From Ohessyouella blattaphilus (GTDB lineage Bacteria > Bacillota > Clostridia > Lachnospirales > Lachnospiraceae), in contig NZ_JAMXOC010000007.1 in assembly GCF_024721265.1 (NCBI RefSeq), forward strand, positions 55,696 to 119,695: 64,000 nt of DNA, given 5' to 3'. The first letter of the stretch is position 1. Each line of letters begins with the position of its first letter. The position numbers and the translations under genes were made by a program. The notes below the pieces were generated by a model. The model was not told the origin of the DNA, searched no databases, and saw only the letters and a list, made by a program, of their open reading frames with translations. This document shows positions 45,416 to 54,493 of this stretch, piece by piece.

Positions 45416-46567
45416 CTACCTTCTCGTATATTTTCTGAACAACGGTACAATATTATATAGCACTTCCAAAGTATAGTCAATCTGCTCACTAGTCGTCTCT
45501 TCCGAGAAGCTAAAGCGCAGCGTCGAATCTAAGTAGGCACTCTCCGTATGGATCGCCTTTAATACCCCACTGATCGCTGGGTGATTAGAGGCACAGGCTG
45601 AACCGGAAGAAACAAAGATCCCTTTTTCTTCAAGACCGTGTAAAAGCACCTCGCTTTTGACCCCAGCAAACCCCACACTTAAAATATACGCCGACGTCTC
45701 TTCTTTCTCGCCGTGAATAACCACCTCGGGAAGCTTTGTAAGCCCGGCAATAAAGTAATTTCGCAAACTGCGTATCCGGGCTTCCTTTTCTCCGTGATTA
45801 TCCCAGAGCATCTCTGCTGCCAGGGCAAGACCAGCGATTCCCGGTACGTTCTCCGTTCCCGGACGCATATCTTTTTGCTGACCGCCACCGTATAGCAAGG
45901 GACGTACTTTCGCACCTTCGCGAATGTAAAGAGCGCCTACCCCTTTCGGTCCGTGGATTTTGTGGCCGCTTAAGGAATACAGATCCACCCCCAGCTTGGC
46001 TGGAAAAAAGGGATACTTGGCAAATCCCTGAATCCCGTCTACGTGAAAAAGAATATCTGCTCGAAACTCTTTCACCGTCTGCACCAGTTCTTTGATGTTT
46101 AAAAGGGTGCCGATTTCGTTATTTACTTGCATCACCGAAACCAGGATAGTGTCATCTCTAAGGGCCTCTTTTAAGGTTGCCGATTCCACTTGACCGCCAC
46201 CAGTCACCGGCAAGTAGGTCACCTCAAAGCCTTCTTCCTCTAAGTATTTCATGGCGTTATAGACCGCCGGGTGTTCGATACAGGTGGTGATTAAATGCTT
46301 CCCTCTTCGGGAAAGGGCCCGCGCACCGCCGATTAAGGCAAGGTTGTCGCTTTCCGTACCCCCGGAAGTAAAGTATATTTCCTTTTCCTTTACCTTTAGA
46401 ATCCTCGCCAGGCTTTCCTTTCCCTTGTTAACGTACTTCTCACCTGCCATGCCCTCGCTATGCATAGAGGAAGGGTTGCCGTATTCTTCGCACATCACCT
46501 TGCGAACCAAGTCACCGACTTCTTCATAGGCCTTTGTAGTCGCTGCATTATCTAAATATACCGTCAT
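45416..46567 (-). CDS. Cysteine desulfurase, NifZ/IscS-like
   Basis: PLP enzyme of 383 aa that takes sulfur from cysteine. It has YLDNAATTK at the N-terminus, PLP lysine in SLSGHKIHGPKGVG near residue 205, and the sulfur-carrying Cys in SSGSACASNHP near 325. It lies directly before thiI, with no iscU or nif genes. A dedicated role as the ThiI sulfur donor is the best inference. Confidence 0.93.
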   Translation of the reverse strand: MTVYLDNAATTKAYEEVGDLVRKVMCEEYGNPSSMHSEGMAGEKYVNKGKESLARILKVKEKEIYFTSGGTESDNLALIGGARALSRRGKHLITTCIEHPAVYNAMKYLEEEGFEVTYLPVTGGGQVESATLKEALRDDTILVSVMQVNNEIGTLLNIKELVQTVKEFRADILFHVDGIQGFAKYPFFPAKLGVDLYSLSGHKIHGPKGVGALYIREGAKVRPLLYGGGQQKDMRPGTENVPGIAGLALAAEMLWDNHGEKEARIRSLRNYFIAGLTKLPEVVIHGEKEETSAYILSVGFAGVKSEVLLHGLEEKGIFVSSGSACASNHPAISGVLKAIHTESAYLDSTLRFSFSEETTSEQIDYTLEVLYNIVPLFRKYTRR

Positions 46568-46572
46568 CTTTT

Positions 46573-47310
46573 CTACCTTCCTTCGAACAGGTACGAAAGT
46601 ACCGAAAGTACTGCCGGTCCCGCCGTCTCTGTTCGCAAAATCCGGCTACCGAGAGTGATTACTTTCGCTCCTTCACCTTCTAACACTTCTATTTCCTCTC
46701 GGGAAAAGCCGCCCTCTGGCCCAATAAAGACCCCTAGACGCTCCCCGGAACTTACTTCTTCTAGCACCGCCCTTGTATGTCCTATATCGCCAGCCTCCTC
46801 ATAGGGCACTAGCACCGTATCTAACTGAGATGCCATTTGCACGGCTTCTTTAAAAGAAAGCGGCGACGTAACCTCGGGAATCAAGCCTCTACCCGACTGC
46901 TTGGCAGCGCTTTCCGACACCTTCTGCCAGCGCTCCTGCCGGCGCAGGCGTTTCTTCTCATCTAGCTTTACTACCGTTCGTTTCGTTTCCACCGGAACCA
47001 CCTGATATACTCCTAGTTCTACCGACTTCTGAATAATCACTTCCAGCTTATCTTGCTTAGGATGACCTTGGAAGAGGGTGATTTTTACCGGAAGCTCCGT
47101 ATCTATCTGGCGCTTACTAGCCACCTGAAAGAGAACCTCTTCCTTAGAGACCCTTTGGATCTTCCCTTGATAAAAGAAGCTACCGTCACTGACGAAAGCT
47201 TCTTCCCCGATTTTCATCCGCAACACCTGGCTGATATGCTTAACATCACCACCGGTGATCCGGATTACCTCCCCTTCTATAGCTTCTTTATTTACAAAAA
47301 AATGCTGCAT
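46573..47310 (-). CDS. rsmE: 16S rRNA m3U1498 methyltransferase
   Basis: SPOUT-class methyltransferase of 245 aa acting on U1498 of 16S rRNA. N-terminal PUA-like domain (about 1-70); C-terminal knot with IGPEGGFSREEIEVLE and LGSRILRTETAGPAVLSVL. The ATG at 47310 follows GGAGAGGGAAG. The ORF start upstream overlaps prmA and is not used. It lies directly after prmA, the common Firmicutes order. Confidence 0.95.
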   Translation of the reverse strand: MQHFFVNKEAIEGEVIRITGGDVKHISQVLRMKIGEEAFVSDGSFFYQGKIQRVSKEEVLFQVASKRQIDTELPVKITLFQGHPKQDKLEVIIQKSVELGVYQVVPVETKRTVVKLDEKKRLRRQERWQKVSESAAKQSGRGLIPEVTSPLSFKEAVQMASQLDTVLVPYEEAGDIGHTRAVLEEVSSGERLGVFIGPEGGFSREEIEVLEGEGAKVITLGSRILRTETAGPAVLSVLSYLFEGR

Positions 47311-47320
47311 CTTCCCTCTC

Positions 47321-48271
47321 CTAATTCGTGGCAACAATCAGCGTCCACTCGCCTTGGTGGTTCACTTCTAAAATCTTCATTCCGTTTGCCCTTATCGCCG
47401 TACTCACTAGCTCTTCTTTCTCGTTTAAGATACCGCTAGTAATATAGATTCCTCCAGGAGCCAAGAGCTCTTTAACCCGTGGCATCATCTCTACTAACAC
47501 CTCCGCAATAATGTTGGCGGTGATTATCTGATACTCCTTCGTCCCTACATACTTAAGAAGCTGCTCGTCATCAATTAGGTTACCAATCAGCACCTCGTAA
47601 TCCTCGATCGGAATATGATTTTTCTCCATATTTTCCTTGGTCACATAGAGAGCTTGTTCGTCTAAATCCGTGCCAATCACTTTGGTCGCCCCAAATTTGA
47701 GCGCCATTAACCCTAATATCCCACTGCCAATACCGATATCGAGCATCTGCATCCCCGGCTTTACATAGTCCTTAAGGGCGCGAATACAGAGATTGGTGGT
47801 CTCATGCTTACCCGTTCCAAAGGCGGTCCCAGGATCGATCTCAATTACGTGGCGGTAATTCTTATGGTCATTCGTCTTCTCCCAAGAAGGGGTAATCAAG
47901 ACGTCATCAATGGCAAAGCTATGAAAATACACTTTCCAGTTGTTAATCCAGTCTTCATCCTGAGTAAGGGATTCTTCAAGCTTTAAGGAGCCTAAATCCA
48001 TAACCTCCTCGAAACTCTTAAGCTCAGCCATCAGTACATCTAAAATCGCCACGCTATCAGCCTCTGAATCTAGGTAAAAGCTTACATAAGCTTTCCCATC
48101 ATCCGGTTCGATAGTCGGTCCGATATTAATAAACATCTCGGCCATCTCTTCCTCAGAAAGAGGGATTTTGTCCTCAATCTCTACACCTTCCACCCCTAGC
48201 TCAGCAAGAATGGCGGATACCAAATCCTCGGCCACAGTGGTGGTCTCTAGACGATACTTTTTCCACTTCAT
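47321..48271 (-). CDS. prmA: Ribosomal protein L11 methyltransferase
   Basis: Trimethylates L11, 316 aa. N-terminal recognition domain (about 1-130) with WKKYRLETTT; SAM domain with EIDPGTAFGTGKHETT and LDIGIGSGILGLMALKFGA near residue 175, and NIIAEVLVEM. Part of the add-mntP-prmA-rsmE-desulfurase-thiI run. Confidence 0.96.
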   Translation of the reverse strand: MKWKKYRLETTTVAEDLVSAILAELGVEGVEIEDKIPLSEEEMAEMFINIGPTIEPDDGKAYVSFYLDSEADSVAILDVLMAELKSFEEVMDLGSLKLEESLTQDEDWINNWKVYFHSFAIDDVLITPSWEKTNDHKNYRHVIEIDPGTAFGTGKHETTNLCIRALKDYVKPGMQMLDIGIGSGILGLMALKFGATKVIGTDLDEQALYVTKENMEKNHIPIEDYEVLIGNLIDDEQLLKYVGTKEYQIITANIIAEVLVEMMPRVKELLAPGGIYITSGILNEKEELVSTAIRANGMKILEVNHQGEWTLIVATN

Positions 48272-48282
48272 CTTTTATCCTT

Positions 48283-48855
48283 TCAAATCACCCCTAGGTG
48301 ATCAAGCAAAATCCGCAGGCCGATTAGAATTAAAATCACGCCGCCGGCAAGCTCTGCTTTTTTCTTAAATTTCATGCCAAATACATTGCCTATTTTAACA
48401 CCGATACAAGACAATGTAAATGTGGTTACCCCAATCATAAGAATGGCCGGAACGATCTTAACCTTTAGGAAGGCAAAGGTAATACCGACAGCTAACGCAT
48501 CAATGCTAGTCGCCACCGCAAGGGGCGCCATCACTTTAAAGGAAAGCTCGTTTTCCTCAGGGGAAACGGGACAGGCTTCATCGCCCTTTAGTGCCTCGCG
48601 AATCATATTGGCCCCAATCACTCCTAGAAGCACAAAGGCAATCCAGTGGTCAAAGGCCTGAATATACTCCTTAAACTGGGCGCCTAGTAAGTATCCCAGT
48701 AAAGGCATTAGCGCCTGAAACACCCCAAAGTAGAGGCCGGGAATAAGGGCACTACGCACGCGAAAGCTTTTCATCCCCAGTCCCTTACAGATAGATACCG
48801 CAAAAGCGTCCATGGACAACCCCACACCTGTTAAAAAAATCGAAAAATATCCCAT
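48283..48855 (-). CDS. mntP: Manganese efflux protein MntP
   Basis: Six-helix membrane protein of 190 aa that exports Mn2+. The duplicated signature is visible as [12 protein letters not shown] near residue 15 and [13 protein letters not shown] near 115, both carrying the essential Asp. No yybP-ykoY riboswitch lies in front; it is held inside an operon of unrelated genes, 11 bp before prmA. Confidence 0.92.
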   Translation of the reverse strand: MGYFSIFLTGVGLSMDAFAVSICKGLGMKSFRVRSALIPGLYFGVFQALMPLLGYLLGAQFKEYIQAFDHWIAFVLLGVIGANMIREALKGDEACPVSPEENELSFKVMAPLAVATSIDALAVGITFAFLKVKIVPAILMIGVTTFTLSCIGVKIGNVFGMKFKKKAELAGGVILILIGLRILLDHLGVI

Positions 48856-48864
48856 TACCTTCTC

Positions 48865-49821
48865 CTAATCAGCTACATAGGCAGCTTTTTTGCCATTTTT
48901 CATCAACATTTCTTTTTCCTGTTTAGTTAAACCGTATTGCTCTTCTAAAAAACAGAATTCATTCACCACATCGGTTCCCGAAACGGTCATGTTATCACTA
49001 TTAACTGTCACAATTATCCCTTTTTCTAAGAATGTGCGTAAGGGATACTCCTTGATATCCTTTACGGCCTTCGTTTGAAGGTTACTAAGCGGACACATCT
49101 CTAGAGGAATCTCTCTCCTAGCTAGCTCTTCCATTAAGTCTTCGTCTAAGACTGCGGCAATGCCATGGCCGATACGACTGGCTCCAAGGGCAAGGGCCTT
49201 GCGGATACTTTCTGGTCCGGCCGCTTCGCCGGCATGAATGGTAAAAGGAACGCCTAATTCTCTCGCTCTCGTAAATACATCCTGGTAGAGCTCTGTACCA
49301 TACAAAGCTTCGGCGCCGGCTAGGTCTGCACCTGCCACCCCTTTTCCTAAATACTTTCCCGCCAGTTCTATCGTTTCCATATTTTGCCAGGCCTCGCCTC
49401 CCCGCATACAGCAAAGAATTGCATAGGACTTTACGCCAAAGTCTTTCACGCCCTTTTGTAATCCAGCATTTACTGTCTCTACTGCCTCTTCTTGCGATAG
49501 TCCGGCGCGCGTATGTAATCCCGGGGCGTAGCGAATTTCACTATAGGTTATATTAAGAGCCGACAACCGCCTAACCAGATCGTAAGCAGCACCTTCTAAG
49601 CCTTCCGCTGACTGGAGCACCTGAAGCGGTATTTCAAAGCACTGCAAATATTCATTCAAGCTCGCCGTCTCTTGGTTGGCTGTAAGAAGCGGACATAAAT
49701 CGGCGGCGGATTTAACCCCCAGATCAATGCCTTCCCTCTCCGCTCTCTCTAAAATAAATTCTGGTGACAACGAACCATCTAGGTGCAAATGCAAATCCAC
49801 GTACTCTTCTGATTTCCTCAT
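48865..49821 (-). CDS. add: Adenosine deaminase
   Basis: Zinc hydrolase of 318 aa converting adenosine to inosine. Metal ligands are the His pair in DLHLHLDGSLSPE near residue 10, the His in FTIHAGEAAGPE, and the Asp in TVNSDNMTVSGTD near 272. Somewhat shorter than E. coli Add (333 aa). Adenine or a related compound as substrate cannot be excluded, but the deaminase fold is clear. First gene of the mntP-prmA-rsmE run. Confidence 0.88.
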   Translation of the reverse strand: MRKSEEYVDLHLHLDGSLSPEFILERAEREGIDLGVKSAADLCPLLTANQETASLNEYLQCFEIPLQVLQSAEGLEGAAYDLVRRLSALNITYSEIRYAPGLHTRAGLSQEEAVETVNAGLQKGVKDFGVKSYAILCCMRGGEAWQNMETIELAGKYLGKGVAGADLAGAEALYGTELYQDVFTRARELGVPFTIHAGEAAGPESIRKALALGASRIGHGIAAVLDEDLMEELARREIPLEMCPLSNLQTKAVKDIKEYPLRTFLEKGIIVTVNSDNMTVSGTDVVNEFCFLEEQYGLTKQEKEMLMKNGKKAAYVAD

Positions 49822-50008
49822 TTTTTAACCTTTCTTTTCATATTCATACCCTTTAAATAGGGCGGACATTTTGAATTACGTATAAACAACATAAACAATT
49901 CTATCATATTTATGAAATTTTTCCAAAATAACTCCTAGTGGTATAGCATTCTTCATTCGTTAATGATATGGTAGCATCAAGAAGCAAATAGGTCAGGAGG
50001 TTAAATTC

Positions 50009-50374
50009 ATGAAAACGTTTTTTAAAGAACTAAAATCAGGAAATATCGTAACCGAGTTGACAACCTTTTCCCCCGCAGACGATCAAGCTACCTACGAGAA
50101 GCTTACTGCTAACACCGTAGATGCGGCTCAGGAAAAACACGTCCCGGTAGTCTCAAAAGATGGTAATACGGTTACTGTAGCCGTTGGTAGCGTGCCCCAC
50201 CCAATGGAGGAAGCTCATTATATTACGGCAATCTATATCGAGACCTCAAAAGGCGGACAGTTTGCGAACCTAAAGCCCGGAGAAAAACCGGAGGCAACTT
50301 TCACCTTAAATGACGGCGAAGAGTTTGTGGCAGCATATGAATACTGTAACTTACACGGATTATGGAAGAATTAA
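50009..50374 (+). CDS. Superoxide reductase (desulfoferrodoxin/neelaredoxin type)
   Basis: A 121-aa non-heme iron enzyme that reduces superoxide to hydrogen peroxide without making oxygen. Fe(His)4Cys ligands are seen in [17 protein letters not shown] and CNLHGLW. No extra N-terminal rubredoxin-like domain with four Cys, so it is the one-iron class. The gene for its usual electron donor, rubredoxin, follows 13 bp downstream. Confidence 0.94.
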   Translation: MKTFFKELKSGNIVTELTTFSPADDQATYEKLTANTVDAAQEKHVPVVSKDGNTVTVAVGSVPHPMEEAHYITAIYIETSKGGQFANLKPGEKPEATFTLNDGEEFVAAYEYCNLHGLWKN

Positions 50375-50387
50375 GGAGGATTTTGTG

Positions 50388-50549
50388 ATGAAGAAATACG
50401 TATGTGATGTTTGTGGTTATATCTATGATCCCGCTGAAGGCGACCCGGATAACGGCGTAGCCGCTGGTACCGCTTTTGCCGATGTCCCAGAAGATTGGGT
50501 ATGTCCTTTGTGTGGCGTTGGTAAAGACCAGTTCTCAGAAGAGGCTTAA
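50388..50549 (+). CDS. Rubredoxin
   Basis: Small electron carrier of 53 aa with one Fe(Cys)4 centre: [14 protein letters not shown] and [11 protein letters not shown], classical spacing and length. The start at 50388 follows AAGGAGG. It very likely donates electrons to the superoxide reductase in the same transcript. Confidence 0.97.
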   Translation: MKKYVCDVCGYIYDPAEGDPDNGVAAGTAFADVPEDWVCPLCGVGKDQFSEEA

Positions 50550-50561
50550 AGCTTAATAAAG

Positions 50562-50596
50562 AAAGGTCGATAACCGTAAAGTTATCGACCTTTTTT
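50562..50596. terminator. bidirectional terminator shared by rubredoxin and dus
   Basis: AAAGGTCGATAAC pairs with GTTATCGACCTTT, followed by a T-run on the plus strand. On the minus strand the stem includes the last two codons and the stop of dus. Confidence 0.9.
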
Positions 50597-51514
50597 AGCG
50601 AATAGAGCCTTCATTAGCTCCTTATACTCAGCTACCCTCTCGGTCTTTCGCATTTGTTTAAGAAGCTTCTTCTCTTCCGGAAAGAGAACCTTCATATAGG
50701 AAAATATTTCCTTTAGCTTAAAGAGCGCTTGCTTATCCGAACCGATTAGTTCTTGGTAGGCATCGAGAAGCTCCTGTAAAAACTCACCGATTACCTCTAA
50801 GCTAGGAGCCCTTTCTTCTTTTAGTGCGGATACTAAACGGGGATCGGCAATCACCCCACGCCCTAACATAATACTATGGGTCTTAGGCGCTAGTGTTAGA
50901 AGCTTCTGATAGTCGTCTACGCTTCTAATATCCCCGTTATAGACGACGGGTGCTCGGGAATTTTCCAAGGCGTAAAGATAGCTATCGAAGTGAGGAAACC
51001 CGCTATACCCCTGTTCGCCGAGGCGGGGATGCAAAATCAGTTCTTTCACAGGAAAGCGGTTAAAAATCTGTAATAGTGCCGGGAACTCCTCCGGACTAGA
51101 CATCCCGATACGAGTTTTTAGGGAGATTTCTATCTCTTGACTGGCGAAAATCTCCTCTAAGAATCGTTCAAGTGCTACCGGCTCTGCCAGGAAACCGGCC
51201 CCCCGTCCTTTTCTCGTAACCGTTTTTGACGGGCAACCAATATTCAAATTTACCTCTTGGTAACCGTACATTTTAAGTTTTGCGACTGTATTTAAAAAAC
51301 CCTCGCTATGATTGCTAAGAATCTGGGGGACTAGGTCTAAATCCTGATTATATTCTTCGCCAATCTCCTTTTGCTCCCGGCTATTAAAGCCCCTTTTCGT
51401 GTGCGGTACTAAAAACGGGGTAAAAAAACGATCCATCCCCGGAAAGTAGTCATTGTATAACTTGCGATATGCATAAGTAGTAATCCCCTCTAGGGGTGCT
51501 AAATAAAAGTTCAT
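50582..51514 (-). CDS. tRNA-dihydrouridine synthase
   Basis: FMN enzyme of 310 aa that reduces uridines in the tRNA D-loop. TIM barrel starting YLAPLEGITTYAYRKL; catalytic Cys in LNIGCPSKTVTRKGRGAGFL near residue 100; FMN-phosphate sites YNGDIRS and MLGRGVIADP. The exact Dus subfamily is not clear. Single gene, ending inside the shared terminator. Confidence 0.92.
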   Translation of the reverse strand: MNFYLAPLEGITTYAYRKLYNDYFPGMDRFFTPFLVPHTKRGFNSREQKEIGEEYNQDLDLVPQILSNHSEGFLNTVAKLKMYGYQEVNLNIGCPSKTVTRKGRGAGFLAEPVALERFLEEIFASQEIEISLKTRIGMSSPEEFPALLQIFNRFPVKELILHPRLGEQGYSGFPHFDSYLYALENSRAPVVYNGDIRSVDDYQKLLTLAPKTHSIMLGRGVIADPRLVSALKEERAPSLEVIGEFLQELLDAYQELIGSDKQALFKLKEIFSYMKVLFPEEKKLLKQMRKTERVAEYKELMKALFAKKGR

Positions 51515-51567
51515 CCTTCTTCCTTTCTGCGCCTTAACATTCTACCTTTACAAGGAACATCTGTCAA

Positions 51568-51596
51568 TTGAAGACCCTTTTCCATTATGCTATACT
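51568..51596 (+). promoter_or_regulatory. promoter of the DtxR-YdcF pair
   Basis: -35 TTGAAG and -10 TATACT with a 17-bp spacer, 32 bp before the start codon. Confidence 0.65.
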
Positions 51597-51628
51597 GGAA
51601 GAACAAAAAAACACGGAGGTTTATTTAG

Positions 51629-52000
51629 ATGAAATTAACTGAATCTGTAGAAAATTACTTAGAAACCATTCTCGTCCTTAATAAGCGCATCGCTAACGTT
51701 CGTGCCATCGATATCGTCGAAGAACTAGGCTTTAAAAAGTCTAGCGTTAGTGTGGCTATGAAAAACCTACGCGAGAATAACTATATAAAAGTTTCCCCTG
51801 AAGGGTTTATTACCTTAACCAATGAGGGGATGGAAATTGCCGAAATGATCTATGAGCGCCATGAGATTATCGCTGGCTGGCTGAAAGATCTAGGTGTTAA
51901 TGAAGATGTAGCTTTAGACGATGCCTGTAAAATCGAGCACGTAATCAGCTCCGAAAGCTTTGACGCCCTAAAGGCAAACATCAGGAAAGGGAAACAATAA
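51629..52000 (+). CDS. DtxR/MntR family metal-dependent regulator
   Basis: Regulator of 123 aa with an N-terminal winged helix (about 5-65; VRAIDIVEELGFKKSSVSVAMKNL) and a short dimerisation/metal domain (about 66-123) with the typical HEIIAGWLKDLGV and DDACKIEHVIS. The Glu/His/Cys residues fit Mn or Fe sensing. It lacks the third SH3-like domain. RBS is CGGAGG. The next gene starts 2 bp later. Confidence 0.9.
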   Translation: MKLTESVENYLETILVLNKRIANVRAIDIVEELGFKKSSVSVAMKNLRENNYIKVSPEGFITLTNEGMEIAEMIYERHEIIAGWLKDLGVNEDVALDDACKIEHVISSESFDALKANIRKGKQ

Positions 52001-52002
52001 TT

Positions 52003-53055
52003 GTGATTAACGTATTATTCTTAGCCTTAAGCGTTCTCGCCGTTCTGACATTTCTCCTCTCTTATTGCCGTCAACCAGCAAAGCTGATTAACGGCTCCCT
52101 TTTTATACTTATGATGGGAACACTAGGCGCTACCTTAATGCTTTATGCTTGGCAAACCCAGAATCAAATTATTTTGGCTATACTTGGCGCCATCCTCTTA
52201 ACTATCGGCATGATTTTTATCTTTGGCTCCATTATTCTTATTTTGGCTTGCTTTGTTAATTTCATCGTGTTGATTAAACGAGAAGGCTTTAGAAAAAGTT
52301 ACCTACTAGTCCTCGCGCTAGGAATCTTTGCTTTGGTAGCCAATATCCTAGGATATCTACAAGAACGAAGCGTATTTACCAAAAACGCCGATATCTTCAT
52401 CGCTTATGCTAACACCCTTGTGTTATACGGCCTTTTCGTCAGTCTTAATTTCTTAGTTTCTAGCTTTCTCTGTGGGCTGTACCACCCACGCCACAACAAA
52501 GACTATATCATCGTCCTGGGTGCTGGCCTAATCGACGGTGTACGCGTTAGCAAACTCCTAGCAAACCGCCTAGATAAGGCGATTGCCTTTTACGATAAAC
52601 AGCGGACAAAAAACAGAAAACCACCAAAATTGCTTCTGTCTGGTGGTAAAGGTGGTGACGAAATTCTTTCTGAAGCATTTGCCATGCAAACCTACGCTTT
52701 GGAAAAAGGAATCCCCATTGAAGATACGATTCTTGAAGAGAACTCTACCACCACTTATGAAAACATGCTATTCTCCAAGAAAATCATCCAAACTCGGAGC
52801 AATGACCAGAAATGCAAGGTTATCTACTCGACAAATAACTTTCATCTTCTAAGAGCCGGCATTTTCGCCAGACAAGTTGGGTTAAATGCTCCTGGCATCA
52901 GCGCGAAGACCGCTGCCTATTATTATCCCAATGCGCTCATTCGGGAGTTTATCGCCACCCTCTTTATCAACAAAAAGAGACACTTTATCGCCACAGGACT
53001 GTTATTTATTCTTTCTCTTGCAACCTACCTAATAAACAGATATCTAACAACGTAA
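52003..53055 (+). CDS. YdcF/ElyC family (DUF218) membrane protein
   Basis: A 350-aa membrane protein. Four to five N-terminal helices (about 1-22, 30-50, 55-95, 100-120, 135-165), then a DUF218 domain (about 168-320) with DYIIVLGAGLIDGVRVS, LLSGGKGGDE, LEENSTTTYENMLFSK and YSTNNFHLLRAG, and a last helix near the end. DUF218 proteins such as SanA and ElyC affect envelope integrity. The start is a GTG directly after the DtxR-like stop, so the two form an operon. Confidence 0.9.
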   Translation: MINVLFLALSVLAVLTFLLSYCRQPAKLINGSLFILMMGTLGATLMLYAWQTQNQIILAILGAILLTIGMIFIFGSIILILACFVNFIVLIKREGFRKSYLLVLALGIFALVANILGYLQERSVFTKNADIFIAYANTLVLYGLFVSLNFLVSSFLCGLYHPRHNKDYIIVLGAGLIDGVRVSKLLANRLDKAIAFYDKQRTKNRKPPKLLLSGGKGGDEILSEAFAMQTYALEKGIPIEDTILEENSTTTYENMLFSKKIIQTRSNDQKCKVIYSTNNFHLLRAGIFARQVGLNAPGISAKTAAYYYPNALIREFIATLFINKKRHFIATGLLFILSLATYLINRYLTT

Positions 53056-53083
53056 AAACAGCCGCTTTCCTAGCGGCTGTTTT
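53055..53083. terminator. bidirectional terminator between the YdcF-like and GGDEF genes
   Basis: AAAACAGCCGCT pairs with AGCGGCTGTTTT (53055-53066 and 53072-53083), immediately overlapping the YdcF-like stop codon. Confidence 0.88.
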
Positions 53084-53096
53084 ATGCTGTATCCCT

Positions 53097-54257
53097 TTAT
53101 ACCACAACTCGATTTCTTCCTGATTCTTTGGCTTTATACAGATTTTCATCGGCGTATTTAATCAGCCCATCGATATGAATCAGTTGCTTCTCACTCGCAA
53201 AGGCCAAGCCGACACTAATCGTTACTGGACCATTTTCTTCGCCTTCCACCCTCTTACCGGTCATATTTCGGTTCTCGATGGCCAAGCGGCATTCCTCGGC
53301 GATATCAAGAGCGCTTTCTATACTGCCACTCTCAAAAACACCTAAAAATTCTTCGCCGCCGTAGCGAGCCACAGCACCATCGTACTTCCCTAGGGTTTCT
53401 TTTAGTGTCTGAGCCACCTTCATTAAACACGCGTCCCCTTCTAGATGTCCATTCCTATCATTGTAGCGTTTAAAAAAGTCTACATCAGCCATAAGTACAA
53501 CAAACACCCCTTGACTAACTGGTTGTTGATCATACTTCTTATCTAAGTAGTCGAAGAATCCGCGGCGATTATAAATCCCCGTTAGAGCATCGGTGCTGGC
53601 CATCTCTTGCAGCTTAACGTTGCTTTCTTTGAGCTTTTCGCTATTTAAAAAGTTGTTGATAAACATCGTATGAACCACCACGGACATATACCCGCAGAGC
53701 ACCGTAATGATAAGAATATTCGCCCAGATATCCGAGTTGAATACCAAGCTGTTAGCCTCTTGATTATGCACTAGCGTTAACACCAGAGTGGTAATAAACG
53801 CCACGACGATAATCGCTGCACTCTCGATGGGCGAGGTGATAACAAAGAAGGAAGTAATAATTATCGCTATAATATACGAATTGAGACCTTCTTCTACTTG
53901 GGCATTAAAAGAAACAAAGATCAACTGAATAATCACGTAGCAATATAGCAATGAGTAAGGTACACAGTTAATTATTACTGGATTGGTAATCCGCTTTCGC
54001 TTAATCAAAATAGAAAGCACCAAATACACCACCCCAATACTAAGGGTTACCAGAGAGAGAATAATATATTTCATAATCCCCGGGTTCGGTCCTGTGCTGG
54101 GTTTTAGCATGTTTAAAATATTAAGTATAATCTGAAGTGCTATCACGTAGATAGAAAACGCTAACGTCCGATTTAAGTTCGTCTTTAGCTTCATATCATG
54201 GTAGCGCTTGGCATATTTCTCCGGCACCCGTCCAAATACGTAATGCCACTTGCTCAT
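53097..54257 (-). CDS. Membrane-bound diguanylate cyclase (GGDEF)
   Basis: A 386-aa protein with six predicted membrane helices (about 30-215) and a C-terminal GGDEF domain (about 225-386). The active site reads RYGGEEF near residue 300, a functional variant, with the metal Asp in LMADVDFFKRYND. The inhibitory I-site RxxD is missing (KYDG in that place). It should make cyclic di-GMP. The ATG at 54257 has AGGAAG upstream; the longer ORF to 54410 would include the promoter. The divergent neighbour is a hybrid kinase. Confidence 0.9.
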   Translation of the reverse strand: MSKWHYVFGRVPEKYAKRYHDMKLKTNLNRTLAFSIYVIALQIILNILNMLKPSTGPNPGIMKYIILSLVTLSIGVVYLVLSILIKRKRITNPVIINCVPYSLLYCYVIIQLIFVSFNAQVEEGLNSYIIAIIITSFFVITSPIESAAIIVVAFITTLVLTLVHNQEANSLVFNSDIWANILIITVLCGYMSVVVHTMFINNFLNSEKLKESNVKLQEMASTDALTGIYNRRGFFDYLDKKYDQQPVSQGVFVVLMADVDFFKRYNDRNGHLEGDACLMKVAQTLKETLGKYDGAVARYGGEEFLGVFESGSIESALDIAEECRLAIENRNMTGKRVEGEENGPVTISVGLAFASEKQLIHIDGLIKYADENLYKAKESGRNRVVV

Positions 54258-54326
54258 TTTTTCTTCCTGTTCTAATTCTGTTTTCACTGTCCTTATCCTC
54301 GCATCCTTTTTTATCCTCTGAATATA

Positions 54327-54356
54327 ATTATACATTTTCACATTACACCTAAACAA
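54327..54356 (-). promoter_or_regulatory. promoter of the GGDEF gene
   Basis: Minus-strand -35 TTGTTT and -10 TATAAT with an 18-bp spacer. It lies inside the longest ORF and so argues against starts upstream of it. Confidence 0.6.
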
Positions 54357-54431
54357 ATGCTTCTGACAATGGTTTGCATCTATTATTAATTTACTTTTTA
54401 ATAAGTTCATTTTTCTTTAATATTTGGTTTG

Positions 54432-54460
54432 TTGTCACCTCCTCCCCCACCTAGTATAAT
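54432..54460 (+). promoter_or_regulatory. promoter of the hybrid histidine kinase
   Basis: -35 TTGTCA and consensus -10 TATAAT with a 17-bp C-rich spacer, 33 bp before the start codon. Confidence 0.7.
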
Positions 54461-54493
54461 TAAGAGAAGAATGAAAGGTGGGGACACACAGCC

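Noticed and set aside
47053..47439. Antisense ORF across rsmE and prmA
   Set aside because: Both minus-strand genes are certain, and the ORF spans their junction with no signal.
49822..50008. Fur or PerR box before the superoxide reductase gene
   Set aside because: Only a loose TTCATT/AATGATA resemblance; no 7-1-7 repeat. I see no clear promoter there either.
54258..54410. Extended N-terminus of the GGDEF protein
   Set aside because: The extension covers a good promoter (54327-54356), and the ATG at 54257 has a ribosome-binding site.
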